From assembly GCF_932294415.1 (NCBI RefSeq), contig NC_065538.1, positions 20,730,167-20,794,166 of the forward strand: DNA of 64,000 nucleotides. Reading direction: 5' to 3'. Below are positions 34,160 to 47,176 of the stretch, piece by piece (positions within the stretch are counted from its first letter, which is position 1; every line of letters begins with the position of its first letter). The notes under the pieces were generated by a model. That model was not told the DNA's origin. It ran no database searches and worked only from the letters and a program-made list of their open reading frames with translations. Source of the stretch: Quercus robur. Taxonomy: Eukaryota > Streptophyta > Magnoliopsida > Fagales > Fagaceae. The position numbers were made by a program, and so were the translations under genes.

Positions 34160-36302
34160 CACGGTTGAACCGATTTCAAGTTATAAAACACAACATGCAT
34201 GACTAGAACCAATTTTCAAAACATCACATATAATACAACATTTACGGCTATATAGGTTTACAACATACTTCACATTACATAGTGATTACATTACATTACA
34301 ATACATCACAAAAATAAATTTTTGAAAAGATACACCTAAGAAAATATAAGAATCTACTCCAACAAAGCCATTGCCAAAGATCTCCACTAAAGGGGAAACA
34401 TTGTTGAAAGACATATGATATCATCCCTCTGATCAAAGGATAAAGTTCACCCATCATTAATGCAATATTCTCCTCGGATCAGCTATCTTCATCATCACAA
34501 GTAGTACATGATTCAACTGCACAACACGTATGATATAGCAACCTACAGCTAGAACAACAATCCTCTCATACCAACACCGATCTTGCATCCAACCATGAAG
34601 CTGGAATGTTTCTTTACAATATCTCCAAATACCCTTGACAATCAACCTTTTCCAGAGCAATGACAAAAAATTCTCCGTACACCACCATGAAGTAAGAGAC
34701 CATAGTTAAATATCCAATGATAACAACAAAAGAGCAAATGAATAGTATTAAGGCATAACAGTATGAGCAATTTCAGATCATACTTGGAGATTTTTATTCT
34801 AAGTAACATCATGAAGATATGGTAGAATCACAGTTGGAACTCTTCAAAAGCAGTCTCTCTAACCGTAACAGAATGAGTAAGGCTTTTGTTAATTGCCATT
34901 ATGTCTTCAATGGCAAAACCTGAAGTGAAAATGCATCAACAGTAAATATTCATGATAAGAAAGAGGGAAGGGGCATAAAATTACCTAAGTATGTATCCGT
35001 ATCCTCAAATCCATCATCATACTTTCTCGGCTATGTCTTGTTATTATCACCAAGCTGCTGGAACAATAAGGGCAGAGAATTGCAAGGCCATGAATGAAAA
35101 AAAAATAATAATAATAAAATAAAAAGGGATGTAAGAAGATAAGGAGTTCTTGAAGAAACCTCTTCCATAGGTTCATAAATCTTCATCCTACCGGCAATGG
35201 TCTTCCCCTAAATTGCTTCATCATGACAGTTGGACCTATGGAACCAATAGTTGGGTTAAGAAAAGTATCAGTTTGATCTAAATAACCATCATCAGAGGGT
35301 CTAGATTCATCATGACTGGAATTCTCACTAGATTAGACTTCAAGGCTTCCACCACAGTGTCATTCTCTTAATCCACTCATCTGGATATCTCCTCCATGAA
35401 CCAAACAACTATCAAATTCAGCATCTCTAGACTTCAGTGGCGCATTAGATTATGGAATACAATCTTATAGCGGAACAATATCACATCACCAATGATATTG
35501 GCTTTATGAAGGGGTCAATAAAACATTTTATTATCAATCTTTCAGCTTATTCAATTAGGCCAATCAATAATGGGCCCACAAAGACCCATAAATCGAATGG
35601 GGGCTGACAAAAGCTCTTATTGCTGGATACAAAAATATCAGTAGCAACTAGAGCCCATGGAGTTTCGTCACTAGAATATCTCTTTGTAGCACCCGCTTTA
35701 GAGGTGCACTAATTGGATTATCCTTCTCAAATTACTATTGAAGGGCTCGTATCACCTTGCCAACAGCTCCAATTCCACCAATAGCTAAATTCTCTTTATC
35801 AACTACAAATGCAAAAGAAAAACTCAATCGAGAAGAGTTGAATCAGAAAAGGCAGATGGTTGAAGTTTGGAAAGAGATAAAAGAGTTTTCTTAGTCTTAG
35901 AAAAGAGGAAGAAGCTCTCTCTTTCAAGCTCACCATCTCCCTCTTTCAACCCATGCCACACAAGCTTATGGACTCATTTAAACTCACATGTGTGACTGAA
36001 GGCAAGCTGATCACACATACTAAGGGGGCTAAAGGTTGAGGTACAATTTTTTCACTCATGCCACATGCTCTAATCCCATTTAATCACTTTTATTTATTCA
36101 CCAAAAATACCAAAATATCACCCATATATTATTTGGGCCTCCGTGAATAATTCTCATTGGCCCACAAATATTTTCCTATCTCATTCTCTATAATAGGCCA
36201 CCATTTTTCAAAAGAAAACTCACACGTGTGATCCTAATATTTTTCTTTCAAAAAATATAGTATTACTAATAACTTGATCATGTGTGACTCGGGGGGCTGA
36301 AT
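34160..36302 (-). other. Uncharacterised degraded coding-like region
   Basis: Minus-strand stretches look exon-like but are broken: 34666-34457 (RLIVKGIWRYCKETFQLHGW), 35330-35190 (DDGYLDQTDTFLNPTIGS), 35800-35680 (AIGGIGAVGKVIRALQ then stop). I do not recognise the protein. It may be the internal part of the element ending at 38828 or a captured gene. Two GGGGGCT purine tracts (36022 and 36290) precede TTGAGGTAC and TGTTAGTGTAC. Confidence 0.25.
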
Positions 36303-38828
36303 GTTAGTGTACTTTTTTTTTTACACCTAATTTTATTTGAGTACCACCTATTTATTTTCAAATACCACTAATAAGTTATTGGGTTTTCCCAAATATTTTT
36401 TGCTCTACTATTATGTTAATAACAAATGTTTCATATCTCATCGCTTAAATTGAGTTATGATATAAATTATCACAAAAAGCCCAAGAACTCATATTTTATC
36501 CAATTTTATTATCATTATTTAGCTAAGCCCAAAACCGGCCCTAGGAACCCAATACACACATCCTATTCTATTTAAAACCTAAGAACACTTATGCTTGGCA
36601 ATATTTGAAAAGCCCGTGATTAATTCAAATCCATGGCAAAACAATTTTATCAATGGAATTCAAATACATAATCAAAGCCCATGGTTTAAACCCATGGCAA
36701 TTATTTATCCAAAACCCAATTCACATTAACAATATCAAAACCCAATTCTCATTGGCAATATCAAAGCCCAGTTCTCGCTAGCAATATTTAAAACCCAGTT
36801 CTCGCTAGCAATATTTAAAACCCAATTCTCATTGGCAATATCAAAGCCCAATTCTCATTGGCAAAATCAAAAGCCTAACTTACGTTGGCACTATTAAAAG
36901 CCCAAGCTAACTACTTGGCACTATTTATCGAAAGCCCAAGGTTATCAATGCTTGGCAAAATACTATATCATAATTATTTCACTTAAAAGTCCCATAATGA
37001 ACAATACTTTAGATCCTTAAACCTATTACCATAATATTACAAGCTCATGGAATTTATGAATTATCTACTCTCAAAACGCATGGGGAACATCTTATAAAAG
37101 CCTATGGAAAGATATGATTATTAAACCAATGACATTTATTTATTTCATATTATAATCTCATGTTCACTATCCATCTTACATCACAACATTCATAATATTT
37201 TATTACCAAAACTCATGGTAATTATTCATCCTACATATCCATTATGATTATCTATAGAGAAACTCATGAGAACATCACATTATTCCATTATAGTGATTGT
37301 TACCATATTTATTTAAAACCCATGATAAATATTATTCTCAAGAAAAATATTGGAGGACATTATTTAAAAAAGCCCCAGGAAAAATATCATTTACAAAGTA
37401 ATCCATAGTAAAAATTATGAGAAGTTATTTAAAACCCATGGCAAAGCACGTCTTTAATGCCCATTTTGTAGGCCCAAGTATCTCGTGGAGAAGGAAGCAA
37501 GCCCAAGCAAAAAAAGGGCCATGTGGCCCAACTAAAAGTACTAAAATGGAGCAAAGTTCCAGACCAAAAAGGTCCCAGCAAGAGGCTTCAAAGTGGGCAA
37601 CCAGCCCTTGTTCATCCTTAACTAAAGAACCAATTAGGGACCCCTACAAGAGAACCAAGCTTTTTTGAATGAACTAGGGGCTGTCCCATCAGTTTTCTGC
37701 CACCCTCTGCCTGACGTGAATAGTGCCCAAGAGTTGTCATATCAGCTGAAGTCCAAAGGATGATGAGACTCCATCATCTTCCTTAAGACTGCACCTCCAG
37801 CGAAACGGGAGCTGAAACCAAATAATCCAAACTTCAACAAATTGATGCTATAAATGTTAAAAACGTTCATGACATGATTCATGAGCCAAGCTCATGAATC
37901 CTAAAGGGGAAAATTTGGGAACATATGTTTTAGAGGGCATAAAGGGATCTCCAGCGGAACCCTCTGAAGTGGGCCTAAACTTTGACACTTGGCTTAGGGT
38001 GTTGAATTCTACTTCCTAGTCCAAATCTCAGTTGCAACATTAGGATTCGTTTTTTATACTTGCCTTAATCCCAATGACTGAACACAATCTCAGCAATCTT
38101 AGCATTTAATGGAAGATTACCCCAAACACTCCAAAATCCCACCATTACCCAAGAAACAAGGCAGCCCCAAAAGCAAATCTCCCATTTTTAGGCCAAATCC
38201 AAGTTATTAATGCAACTATCTGGCTCCCCTAAATCAGTCCTACATTTTTTTGGATTCATGTTAATTAATGCTTCTCTAAAACTCCATTATAAAAGCAAAA
38301 GCATCTCAGCCCACAAGGGGGGACAGACTCCCACTGAAATTCCTGATCTATTTGCCATTTTACTAGTGGTTTAGCTCTCCTTAAACTCACCACTCATCCC
38401 CGTTTAGCCCACTGCTCACTAAAGCCTTAACCTCAATGCTAATCCCATCCTACTCACTCAGAACAGCCCACATTATCTCATTCATGCCTTATGCGCATAT
38501 AATCATCAAAATCTTAGTTTAATACTTGCTGCACTAAGCTGGGATCTCTCTCTCCCTTCATTCCATCATATTTTTCCTCTTGTATTTGTAACTATAAAGT
38601 CTTTAATCCTTGTTTAGTATTATTATGATGAAGGCCATAATGTTTTGGAAACTATGGAAGTTTTTCTCTTATGTTGACTAAATAATAATAAGGAAAACAT
38701 ATGATTTTTACCATATAAATACTCTTATTAACCTAAAATTACCCTACTACTGGAGATAATACCATACCACTAGAGGACTGATTTGAACTATGATACTGTA
38801 AAAGGACTAATAATATAACAAACTAACA
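36303..38828 (+). repeat. Probable Gypsy-type LTR (~2.5 kb)
   Basis: Begins TGTTAG after a GGGGGGCTGAA purine tract and ends CTAACA, the exact inverse. A TATAAAAG box at about 38290 lies ~540 bp before the right end, and the left half carries a 26-27-bp tandem repeat. No second copy in the window and no convincing duplication, so the call rests on termini and layout. Confidence 0.4.
36710..36930. repeat. 26-27-bp tandem repeat, about 8 units
   Basis: Units of the form AAAGCCCAGTTCTCGCTAGC plus AATATTT, alternating with AAAACCCAATTCTCATTGGC plus AATATC. The last two units are more diverged. Confidence 0.85.
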
Positions 38829-39724
38829 ACGGTAACGTGTTTATTGTGTTTTATTGTTGTCTTCTTATTAGGGTGCAACCTCCATCTCTTGCTTGGGCAG
38901 GCTTACACGATACCAAAAGCCTTTGGGCTTTATTTCAAGAGCCCATCGTCGAGTTTCGGCTTGGCTACCCCATATTCTATTTGGGAACATCAAAAATTTT
39001 CCCCTCAACAAATGGTTTTAGGATTTCTCGACACTAGCATCTATCAAGATTTAAAGAAGAAGCTCGACACAAGCTCGATTTATCAAGATCTACGATTTCA
39101 AAATTCTCAGATCTGAATTTCAGCCCATGATGACTTGGATTGCTAGGGTTTCGTCCTCTACAACCCTAGACCGTATAAAAGACTTAATTTAAAGTCATCA
39201 AAGACACAGAAACACAATTTGAGAACTCATACACTCTTTGAGAAGCTATTGTGTTTGTGTCTTAGGGTTTTATAACTAAGTACTTTCAGATCTTCAACAT
39301 GCTTTAAAGTGAAAAACTTTGCAACCAACAATAATCATTTAATTGCTTGGAGTTAGTCACATACTGGGATCCATGCATACGAAAATGTCTTCTACAAGAA
39401 CAAGTCCAATTGGAGATTGGTGGAAAGATTCAACTAAAAATTGGTATTTTGAGATAGTCCAGGGCAGTGGTGAGATTCCTTATACTTGTAACCGCTTGTT
39501 CTTGATTAGTGGATTCTTAGACCTAAAATTCACCCGATGGGATTTTGCCTTACGAGAGGTTTTCTCCATTCGTCAACAAATCTCCGTGTTATTTATTTTT
39601 TATTGCTTATTAATTTATTTGGCAATTTATTGGTGCCACCACGATTTGCATATAATTTGACCTAATTAATAAACTTAGGTAATTAAATTAATTAACCGGG
39701 GTCAATCTATAACCCAACATATTT

Positions 39725-39990
39725 AATTTTTTAAATATTTCTCTCTCTTCACCTCTCTTATCAAATTCTCTCTCTTCATCTCTCCCAACCGATTCTCTCT
39801 CTTCCCTGACTCTATTCCTTTGTCAAACTCATCCTAAATCTAAAACCCAAACTCGTCATATTGCCCATATACAAATCCATAAAGAATCATCGAAACCCAT
39901 ATTGCAAAGAAGAAGAAGAAGTGAAGAAGAAGCAGAAAAAGAGAAAGATGAAGTGATGAAGAAGAAGACGAGAAGAAGAAGGAGATGCAA
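39725..39990. mobile_element. Harbinger-like element (copy 4), right part
   Basis: Resumes after the TATTT duplication with the CT-rich block equivalent to 27475-27535 of copy 2, then a GAA-rich run. The right terminal repeat is not recognisable. Confidence 0.5.
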
Positions 39991-40127
39991 AAGAAAAGTG
40001 ATGAACACTCACTTTATGTCAAACCCAAATTATACGCTATGGTAGTGCAATTCTACTCAAATGAATTCAACATATATACAAAATTCCAGTGGCAAAAGAC
40101 TTACTTATCGTTAAAGAGGCAATACAT

Positions 40128-40390
40128 TTAAGTTGTGCAAGCAGCGATAGTGTCGATAGCATAGTAAACATATAATGGGATATAGTGCAGGGCTGCTTCT
40201 GGCAATTTCGGAAAATCCTCTTCAGCATGCTTAACAGCTAGGTCTTCCAACTTTAAGATGTGCTCAATAACATCCAATGTGGCATTGATCAGTTTGTTAA
40301 GTTCAGCAATCTCTCCACTATGCTGAAACCAAGAGTCTGTGTAGATGTTAGGCATCCCCTTCAAGATATCCACTAATTTGGCACTTTTGT
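40128..40390 (-). pseudogene. SEO: Sieve element occlusion (SEO) gene exon
   Basis: The acceptor CCCCTAG precedes 40390. Joined to the exon at 47348-47177 the phase fits exactly (A plus AC gives Asn). The exon reads KSAKLVDILKGMPNIY, then ELNKLINATLDVIEHILKLE, then LHYIPLYVYYAIDTIAAC, which match the SEO N-terminal domain pattern (AH-IP-AVYW-IRS-VAC). An in-frame TAA follows two codons after AC; a different frame continues with plausible coding, so a small deletion may have broken it. SEO proteins form forisome or P-protein filaments in phloem sieve elements. Downstream exons are absent here. Confidence 0.7.
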
Positions 40391-40600
40391 CTAGGGGTAG
40401 AGGGAGGGGGGAAGGTGCCCTCCTTCAACTTTCAAAATTTTCACTAATAATAATATTATATTGAATTAAAATATCTTATTTGCCCCTCTTGACACAAAGA
40501 CAAAAAACTTTTCTTTTTATTGGGTTGTATATATACTAACTTGTCTAACTTTTTATCAATTCACGATAGCTTTTTCTCAATAGACTTCTACTCCTACTAC

Positions 40601-40706
40601 AACTCTAATATATAAAACCAATGGCCCCACCTAGTAATGATTTTATAAAAAAAACAAAAAAAGAACAAGCCTTATATGGAATAGGAGTTTGAACACGGCA
40701 ACCTAA
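40601..40706. repeat. Repeat flanking the Helitron, left copy
   Basis: CTCTAATATATAAAACCAATG..CCCCACCTAGTAATGATT through GGAATAGGAGTT and CAACCTAAT. It is matched on the right side of the Helitron at 44117-44225. Its TCTAATATATAAAACC start itself looks like a Helitron 5' end. Confidence 0.65.
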
Positions 40707-41506
40707 TCTATATATATATATAAAACCGAAACTTTTGAAGCTCCCACAAATTTCCACGTCAGCACAGTATTTAAAAAAAACATAATTCCACGTCAGTACA
40801 GTATTAAAAAAAAAAAAACATAAAATTAAAAGCCAACTATCTCTCAAACAAAAAACCCTAAAAGTCTAAAAGCAGCCGTGCTCTCTGCCTCTCCAAGCCA
40901 TTCTCTCTGTATCCCTGATGACCATAGCCATCTCTCCCACCCATAACTGAGTCGTTACCCATCATAGCCATCACAAAATCTCCAATGTCGCAGGCCAAGT
41001 TAAGCAGGTGAGATGGTCTTAATATCATGTATCTAATCTTTCCCTCTCTCTTTCTCTTTCTCTTTCTCTTTCTAAATATTTGTTTTTTAATGTTCATTGG
41101 CTTTGCTTCTTTTTGTTGATTCCTTAACTGAATTACTGTTGTTGCTTAAGTAATATTTTTATTTTTTATTCAGTTCTTTTGCAAATACTGTTGTTGGGTA
41201 TTGTTAGGGTTTTTTTTTTTTTTTGGATTTAATTTTGTGAATTCTTATTTGGATTCATGTGGCTACCACTTAGAAACTTGATTTTAGTGAGTTTCTCTGT
41301 AGGCGTTGATTTGTAAGCCTTTTAATTCTTGATGCAAATTCGAAATTCATAGGGAATTTTAAATTCTGATTCTTTGGGATTGTGTATTTGAAATTTTAGT
41401 GGAAACAAAGCTATGGGTTTGAATTTTGTATGATTCATATGTCAGATATTGGGATTGGTATTGACGGTGAGATAGGTTTGTAATTACTTATTGTTTATAT
41501 GCATTG

Positions 41507-41946
41507 CTGACTTTTTGTTTTCTTCTTATTGTTTTTCCGTTTGCTGTTTTCTCTTTTCCCTCTGTGAGAAGAAACCCATTGAAGGTTAAGAAGAAAGAAC
41601 AGAGTAGCCTTGCACCATCGGTCTGCCAGTAAAATCACTATGGTAAATTGATTTCTTTTATTATTCCCTTTCATTGTTTACTGTCACGCTACTGTTATTG
41701 CTCAATCTCTTCTTCACTAACATTGTTGACTTTTTGTTTTCTTCTTTTCATTTTTCTGTTTTATGCTTTCTCTTTTCTCTCTGCGAAAAGAAACCCAACG
41801 AAGGTTAAGGAGAAAGAACAGAGTAGCCTTGCACTACTGGTCTGCTAGCAAAATCACTACGGTAAATTGATTTCTTTCATTGTTCCCTTTCATTGTTTAC
41901 TGTCACACTACTGTTATTGCTCAATCTATTCTTTACTGTCACGCTA
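41507..41946. repeat. ~220-bp tandem duplication inside the Helitron
   Basis: Units start at CTTTTTGTTTTCTTCTT (about 41510 and 41730). Each contains GAAGGTTAAG, AACAGAGTAGCCTTGCAC and GTAAATTGATTTCTTT; differences are scattered. Confidence 0.8.
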
Positions 41947-44060
41947 CTGTCTTTTTGGTTCCTTCCACTAATTTGATAGAAATATTGTTTTTCCATTGTA
42001 TGTTTTGATTTAGACAACTTTAGTCAATTTTCCAAATTACACCACATTTGCTTTGGCGACATAAAAAAAATGTTAGACATTTTGGTGAGGAATAAAAAAC
42101 CCATGGAAGAGTTGGGTTTCTGGCTTTAAATTATTCATGACAGAATTTGATTAGTTATGTAGTTCCATATATTTAATACTCCTCAATTTGTTTGTTCTGC
42201 CTGTTTGTTGTGTTATTTGTTGCATTACAGGAACTGTCAATTTGTCAATAGGATGTGTATTTCTGTTTTAATTTTTTTTTTTTTTAATAATAACAAACGT
42301 TAATAACTAAGACATTGAAATTTTGTGCACACCATGTGTTTGACAAAATGCCTTACTTACTCTTGCATTAGTTTATAGCCACTTTATGGTTTGTGACTCT
42401 TGGTTTTAGTTGCTATTGGTAATTGACTAATTTTTGTTATGTATCAATCATAAGTCATGATGATATGAAAAATGAGTAGAATTTATTTAATTCGGCAACC
42501 TACTTATTTTAAGAAAAGTGTTAATGTAATTTAAAAGTTTCACTTATTAGGCCAAGAGCAACAGCTTTTGTATTTAAATTTTTTTTAGTGTGATTTAAAG
42601 GTGGCTTGGTGTTTTTCAATATATTATTGGAAATGAATTGTGAGTCTACAATTGTAAAGTCTCATTACATTAGAGTTTTGCTGATTTGATAGGGCATTTT
42701 GTGGTGGCATTGGTATTGAACATTGAATTTTGATATTCTTCTTGAGTTTTAATTTCGTGTTCTTTTTGAGTATTTTCAGTTTAGTTGGATTTGAAGTTTC
42801 ATAGGAAGGATTTTGTCTAGGCTTCAACAAAAAATGATTTCATGATAGTGGGACCAATAATTTTATTTTTGGAAGAACAGTGGGCCCTTTTTTATTTAAT
42901 TTTATTAAATTTGCTTGAATTATTTGAACATTTAGCCCAAAAAAAGCTCTTTAATTTTGCCTATTCCTCACTTAATTTACATAGACAATTGTTTTTCTAG
43001 GGCTGAATGAATTGTTTACTCTATCAAGGTTACAACTAAGACATTATATAGCACTTACATCCATTCAAACAAACACGTAAAGCTGTACATTGAGGTCTAT
43101 ACAAATAAGACAAAGACAAACGACCACGTCAATTAACATCAATCACTCACACATGAACCATTCTTCTTTTTTCCTTGCTTTACCCTCTTTTTCTATTTGC
43201 TGAGATAGAGTAAATTTGTGGTTTGGTAAGAGTACTTGCAGCACACAAATGATAATTACTATAGTTCACAATCGAATGAGTTTTATTATAGCTCACAAAT
43301 GAGTGTTTTTTGGAACATGCAACTCCTACTGCTAACGGTTTGAAGCCATGTCATATCTGTAATGCAGTAAAGATAAATAGCAAATGAGTGTTCCCAAGTA
43401 GATCAAAGATGACTTTTGTTTATCATTTGGAACTAACAAAAATGTGAAAACCATAAATGCAGGGTTCTAAACTGATCATTAACATAAATGTGCTAACGGT
43501 TTTGCTTTTGTTGGAGGATTATTAGCAAGTCCACAAAATCAGGTAAAGGTAAAGGCAAAGGAATAGAAGTGAGCACACCAAATGAACATACATGGATTTG
43601 GGTGTACATGGCATATGATTTAAGAAATTGTATATTAATTGCATACATAATGCTACCTTCAGCAAAATTAATCAAATAATGTAGTATGAAGTCCCATAAA
43701 ATTGTGCCACTTCTTTTCTTAGGTTATTATAAGCAAGATTCCAACCATTGCCATTGCATAATTTTTATTTTATTAATCAGTTAGATGCAAGACCCTAATT
43801 GATAGTTTAAATTTTAAAATTAAAACAAAATAACATATTCAGTGACTATTACGAAGCAATAAAGGAAGAAGATACAAAAAACACTTTAAAGTATTTTTTT
43901 CTCAATTTATTTGAAATATTGATTAAGTAGTTCTTTAAATTTGTGTTTCATACATTTTATGGATAGTTGAGGATATTAAAGATTTAATTCTTCATTTTAT
44001 TTAAACTTAAATTTGTGTTTCATACATTTCTATTTCATTAAATTTATACACAATAGCTTT

Positions 44061-44088
44061 CCCGTGCATCGCACGGGTTAACGACTAG
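44061..44088 (+). other. Helitron 3' hairpin and CTAG terminus
   Basis: CCCGTGC-ATC-GCACGGG is a perfect 7-bp stem with 3-base loop, 11 bases before the CTAG end; this is the rolling-circle termination signal of the family. Confidence 0.9.
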
Positions 44089-44116
44089 TGGAATTTTGAA
44101 AACAAAAACGTACTAC

Positions 44117-44225
44117 ATCTCTAATATAAAACTATGGGTCCCACCTGGTAATGATTAAAAAAAAAAAAAAAAAAAAACCTACTACTACACCTACACGGAA
44201 TAGGAATTAGAGCCAACAGCCTAAT
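44117..44225. repeat. Repeat flanking the Helitron, right copy
   Basis: TCTCTAATATAAAACTATGGG..CCCACCTGGTAATGATT, poly-A, then GGAATAGGAATT and CAGCCTAATAG. Partner of 40601-40706. Confidence 0.65.
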
Positions 44226-44668
44226 AGAACTCTTGAAAAAAAAAAGTGTATATATAATGTAAACAAAGCACGCCTCCCATCAAAAAGAAAAAAAAAAATT
44301 GATACTAGTCTCTTTCGGTTTGTACCTTAGAGTTTCTATGGAGTTTTTAAAAACATTCAAACTGGGTTTTTAAAAGTCTTTAAATCATATTCAAATATTC
44401 ACAAGTATATTGCATACTCTTAATACTTTTACTTTAATTAATTTATTTATTTAATTTTTTGAAGAATCAAATTATATTTTTAAATTGTTTATATTTAGAT
44501 GGATCTCTTGATTTGACTATTCTTAACCATGAATTTATAATTCAAATTATATGTATAGTCTGTTTTTATTTATATTGATCTCTTAATTTGATTATTCTTA
44601 ATCATAAATTGGTAATTATTTTTCTTTATTTTAATGATATGACATATATATTGTAGTTAATTGAGATT

Positions 44669-45043
44669 ATGGGGAATCCTGATCATAATAATGAGTTCGG
44701 ATCAAATCCTAAACAAACTCGTATCGAAGAGGATGTTGCAAATCTTCCCCCGAATCCTGGTTTAAGAATAAAAATTTCTAACTATCATCCTAATGAAAGA
44801 GATCAAATTAGAAGGCATTATCTACAAAATAAATTTTGTCAACCAGTTGACCATGATTTTACACAAAGTCAATTTGGCAAAACAAAGCATCGATTTAATC
44901 CATTGTGGTTCAAAGAATATCGTAGTTGGTTGAATATAGCATTACGAAAGATGTTGCATATTGTCTATATTGTTATCTTTTTTGACCTGATACTGGTGAT
45001 CAAGGAAGGGGAGACTCATTTGTCACTGAAGGATTCAAAAATT

Positions 45044-45092
<49 letters not shown>

Positions 45093-46990
45093 TTACAGAA
45101 TCATGTTGGGGATCACAACAGTGCACATAATATTGCTCAAAGAAAATGTTAAGCTTTGTTAAAACAAAGACAAAGTATTCAAACAATTATAAACAACCAA
45201 TCGGATGTTGAGAAAAGGGAATATCGAACTCGTTTGAATGCATCAATGGATTGTATTTTTTTTCTACAACGGCAAGGATTAGCATTTCGTGGCCATGATG
45301 AATCTAAAGACTCCAATAATCAAGGAAATTTTCTTGAATTATTACGGTTTCTTGCAAAGCACAATGAAGAAATTAATAAGGCAGTCCTTGAAAATGCTCC
45401 TAAAAATCATCAAATGACCTCTCCTGATATCCAAAAAGAAATAGCAAATGTTGTAGCTAGACAATAAATGCTATTATTAAAGATATTGGAGACTCATTAT
45501 TCACGTGATATGTCTACTAAAGAACAATTGGCAGTTGCTTTGCGTTGTGTAGACAAATTGGGACATGTGAATGAGCACTTTTTAGGCATTACACATGTTA
45601 ATAATATAGCAGCAGTGACACTAAAGAGTGCAATTAAGGAAATATTTAATAAACATAGCTTAAGCATTAGTAGATTGCGGGGACAAGGCTACAACGGGGC
45701 AAGCAACATGCAAGGTGAATTAAATGGACTAAAAACTCTTATTCTGAAAGATAATCTGTCTGCCTATTATGTCCATTACTTTGTACATCATCTTCAACTA
45801 ACCTTAGTTGCAGTAGCAAAAAATCACATCCAGATTGAAACCTTTTTTAACTTGGTTGCAAAGGTATTCAATATTGTTGGAGCATCATGCAAACGTCGTG
45901 ATATTTTTAATGAAAAACGTAGTGCTAAAGTTATAGAAGAACTAAAAAATAATGAAATTTCAACTGGTCGTGGCTTGAAACTAGAAATGAATCTAAAAAG
46001 ACCTGGAGATACACACTGGAATTCTCATTATGGTGCACTTGTTAATCTTATTCACATGTTTTCTTTTGTAATTGATGCGATTGAAACTATTATAGAAGAT
46101 GGTTTAGATTCTAATCAGAGGGCAGAAGCAAATATCTTAATTGGTTTACTCCAAACATTTGAATTCGTGTTTAGTTTACATTTGATGAAAGGTGTGCTTA
46201 GCATAAGTTATGAATTGTCACAGGCATTACAACGAAAAGATCAAGATATTGTGAATGCTCTAAAGTTGGTTGATATTTCAAAGCAATGTTTATAGGTCAT
46301 GAGAGATGATGGGTGGAACTCTTTGCTAGAGGAGGTTTTTGCATTTTGTGCAAAAAATAATATTGATATCCCTAATATGGATGATTTATAACAACCTTGG
46401 CCATGACAAAAAACTCAAAACATGAAAAATTCACATCATGATCAAGTGGAGCTTTTTTATACTGTTATAGATATGCAACTTCAAGAACTTAATAGTCATT
46501 TTGAAAATTATGAATTATTACTTTGTGTTGCGTGTTTGAACCCAGATAACTTATTTCAGCATTCAACAAGGAGAAATTGATTCAGCTTGCTCAGTTTTAT
46601 CCAAGTGATTTTTCATCAGTTCAAGTTTCTTTCTTGGATAACTTAAGACATACATCCATGACATGCGGTCAAGTAAAGATTTTTCAGCACTTAAGGGAAT
46701 TGGACAGCTTGCTAAAGAGATGGTAGAAATGAAAGAGGGTGTTTCATATCCATTGGTTTACTCATTGGTGACCTTGGCATTGATCTTATCAGTTGCAACA
46801 ACTACCGTTGAAAGAGCTTTTTCAACAATGAACATAATTAAAATCGATTACACAATCAAATAAAAGATCAATGGATGAATGATTGCTTAGTCACATATAT
46901 TGAAAAAGATATATTCAAGACTATTGAGTGTGAAGAAACCAAGCAGCAGTTTCAAAGTATGAAAAACTGTTGAGGGCAATTGAGTAAATT
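44669..46990 (+). pseudogene. hAT transposase pseudogene (zf-MYM / DUF4371 / hAT dimerisation type)
   Basis: Open pieces in order: 44669-45130 (HPNERDQIRRHYLQNKFCQP, FGKTKHRFNPLWFKEYRSWL), 45156-45467 (YRTRLNASMDCIFFLQRQGL), 45468-46295 (LSISRLRGQGYNGASNMQG, HLQLTLVAVAKNHIQIETFF, RPGDTHWNSHYGALVNLI), and 46663-46863 plus tail (LVTLALILSVATTTVERAFS, the hAT C-terminal dimerisation motif). The zinc-finger end is broken by a GA-microsatellite expansion, a segment is missing before 45468, and stops follow 46295. The family's product cuts and pastes hAT elements; this copy is dead. It lies in the SEO intron in the opposite orientation; its right end is probably near 47170. Confidence 0.88.
45045..45092. 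repeat. GA microsatellite within hAT relic
   Basis: About 24 GA units with one AA interruption; lies in the reading frame and yields a Glu/Arg run. Confidence 0.9.
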
Positions 46991-47176
46991 AAGCTAGGTG
47001 TGAAACAATAAATTAAAGTTTACATTTTATGTTAGATTCTGTATAACAATTACATTTGCATATGGTTGTTCATTTATTTTGTTATTAATATTGATTAATT
47101 TTTTTAGATTAAATTTTTAGTTTCAATCTTGTTTTTTAATCCTTCCCCACCTGACTTAAATTTCTGGCTCTATTAC

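Larger units (their letters stand above)
33727..39719 (+). mobile_element. Family IV LTR, interrupted by a second insertion
   Basis: Starts TGTTAGGGTC, ends CCCAACA, and is flanked by exact TATTT (33722-33726, 39720-39724). Both outer flanks are the same Harbinger-like element, confirming one insertion. The left piece (33727 to about 34160) matches the start of the LTRs at 48504 (minus) and 63840; the right piece (about 38829-39719) has the TATA motif CGTATAAAAGAC near 39170 and LTR-like leader. The 4.7 kb between looks like a later insertion. No family IV internal region seen, so probably a solo LTR. Confidence 0.7.
40707..44088 (+). mobile_element. Non-autonomous Helitron in the SEO intron
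   Basis: 3.38 kb. The 5' end is TCTATATATA after A; the 3' end is the hairpin CCCGTGCATCGCACGGG then TTAACGACTAG, followed by T, that is, an A/T insertion site as Helitrons require. No RepHel or RPA coding. Contains captured-looking sequence at 40860-41000 (a Cys/Met-poor, gene-like stretch in minus frame) and a ~220-bp internal tandem duplication. The 3' ~250 bp is shared with the remnant at 3386-5256. Confidence 0.88.

Noticed and set aside
34150..34170. ACGGT as a proven target duplication with 38829-38833
   Set aside because: The sequence after it (TGAACC) does not match the start of the inner LTR (TGTTAG), so a 5-bp match may be chance; kept only as a candidate.
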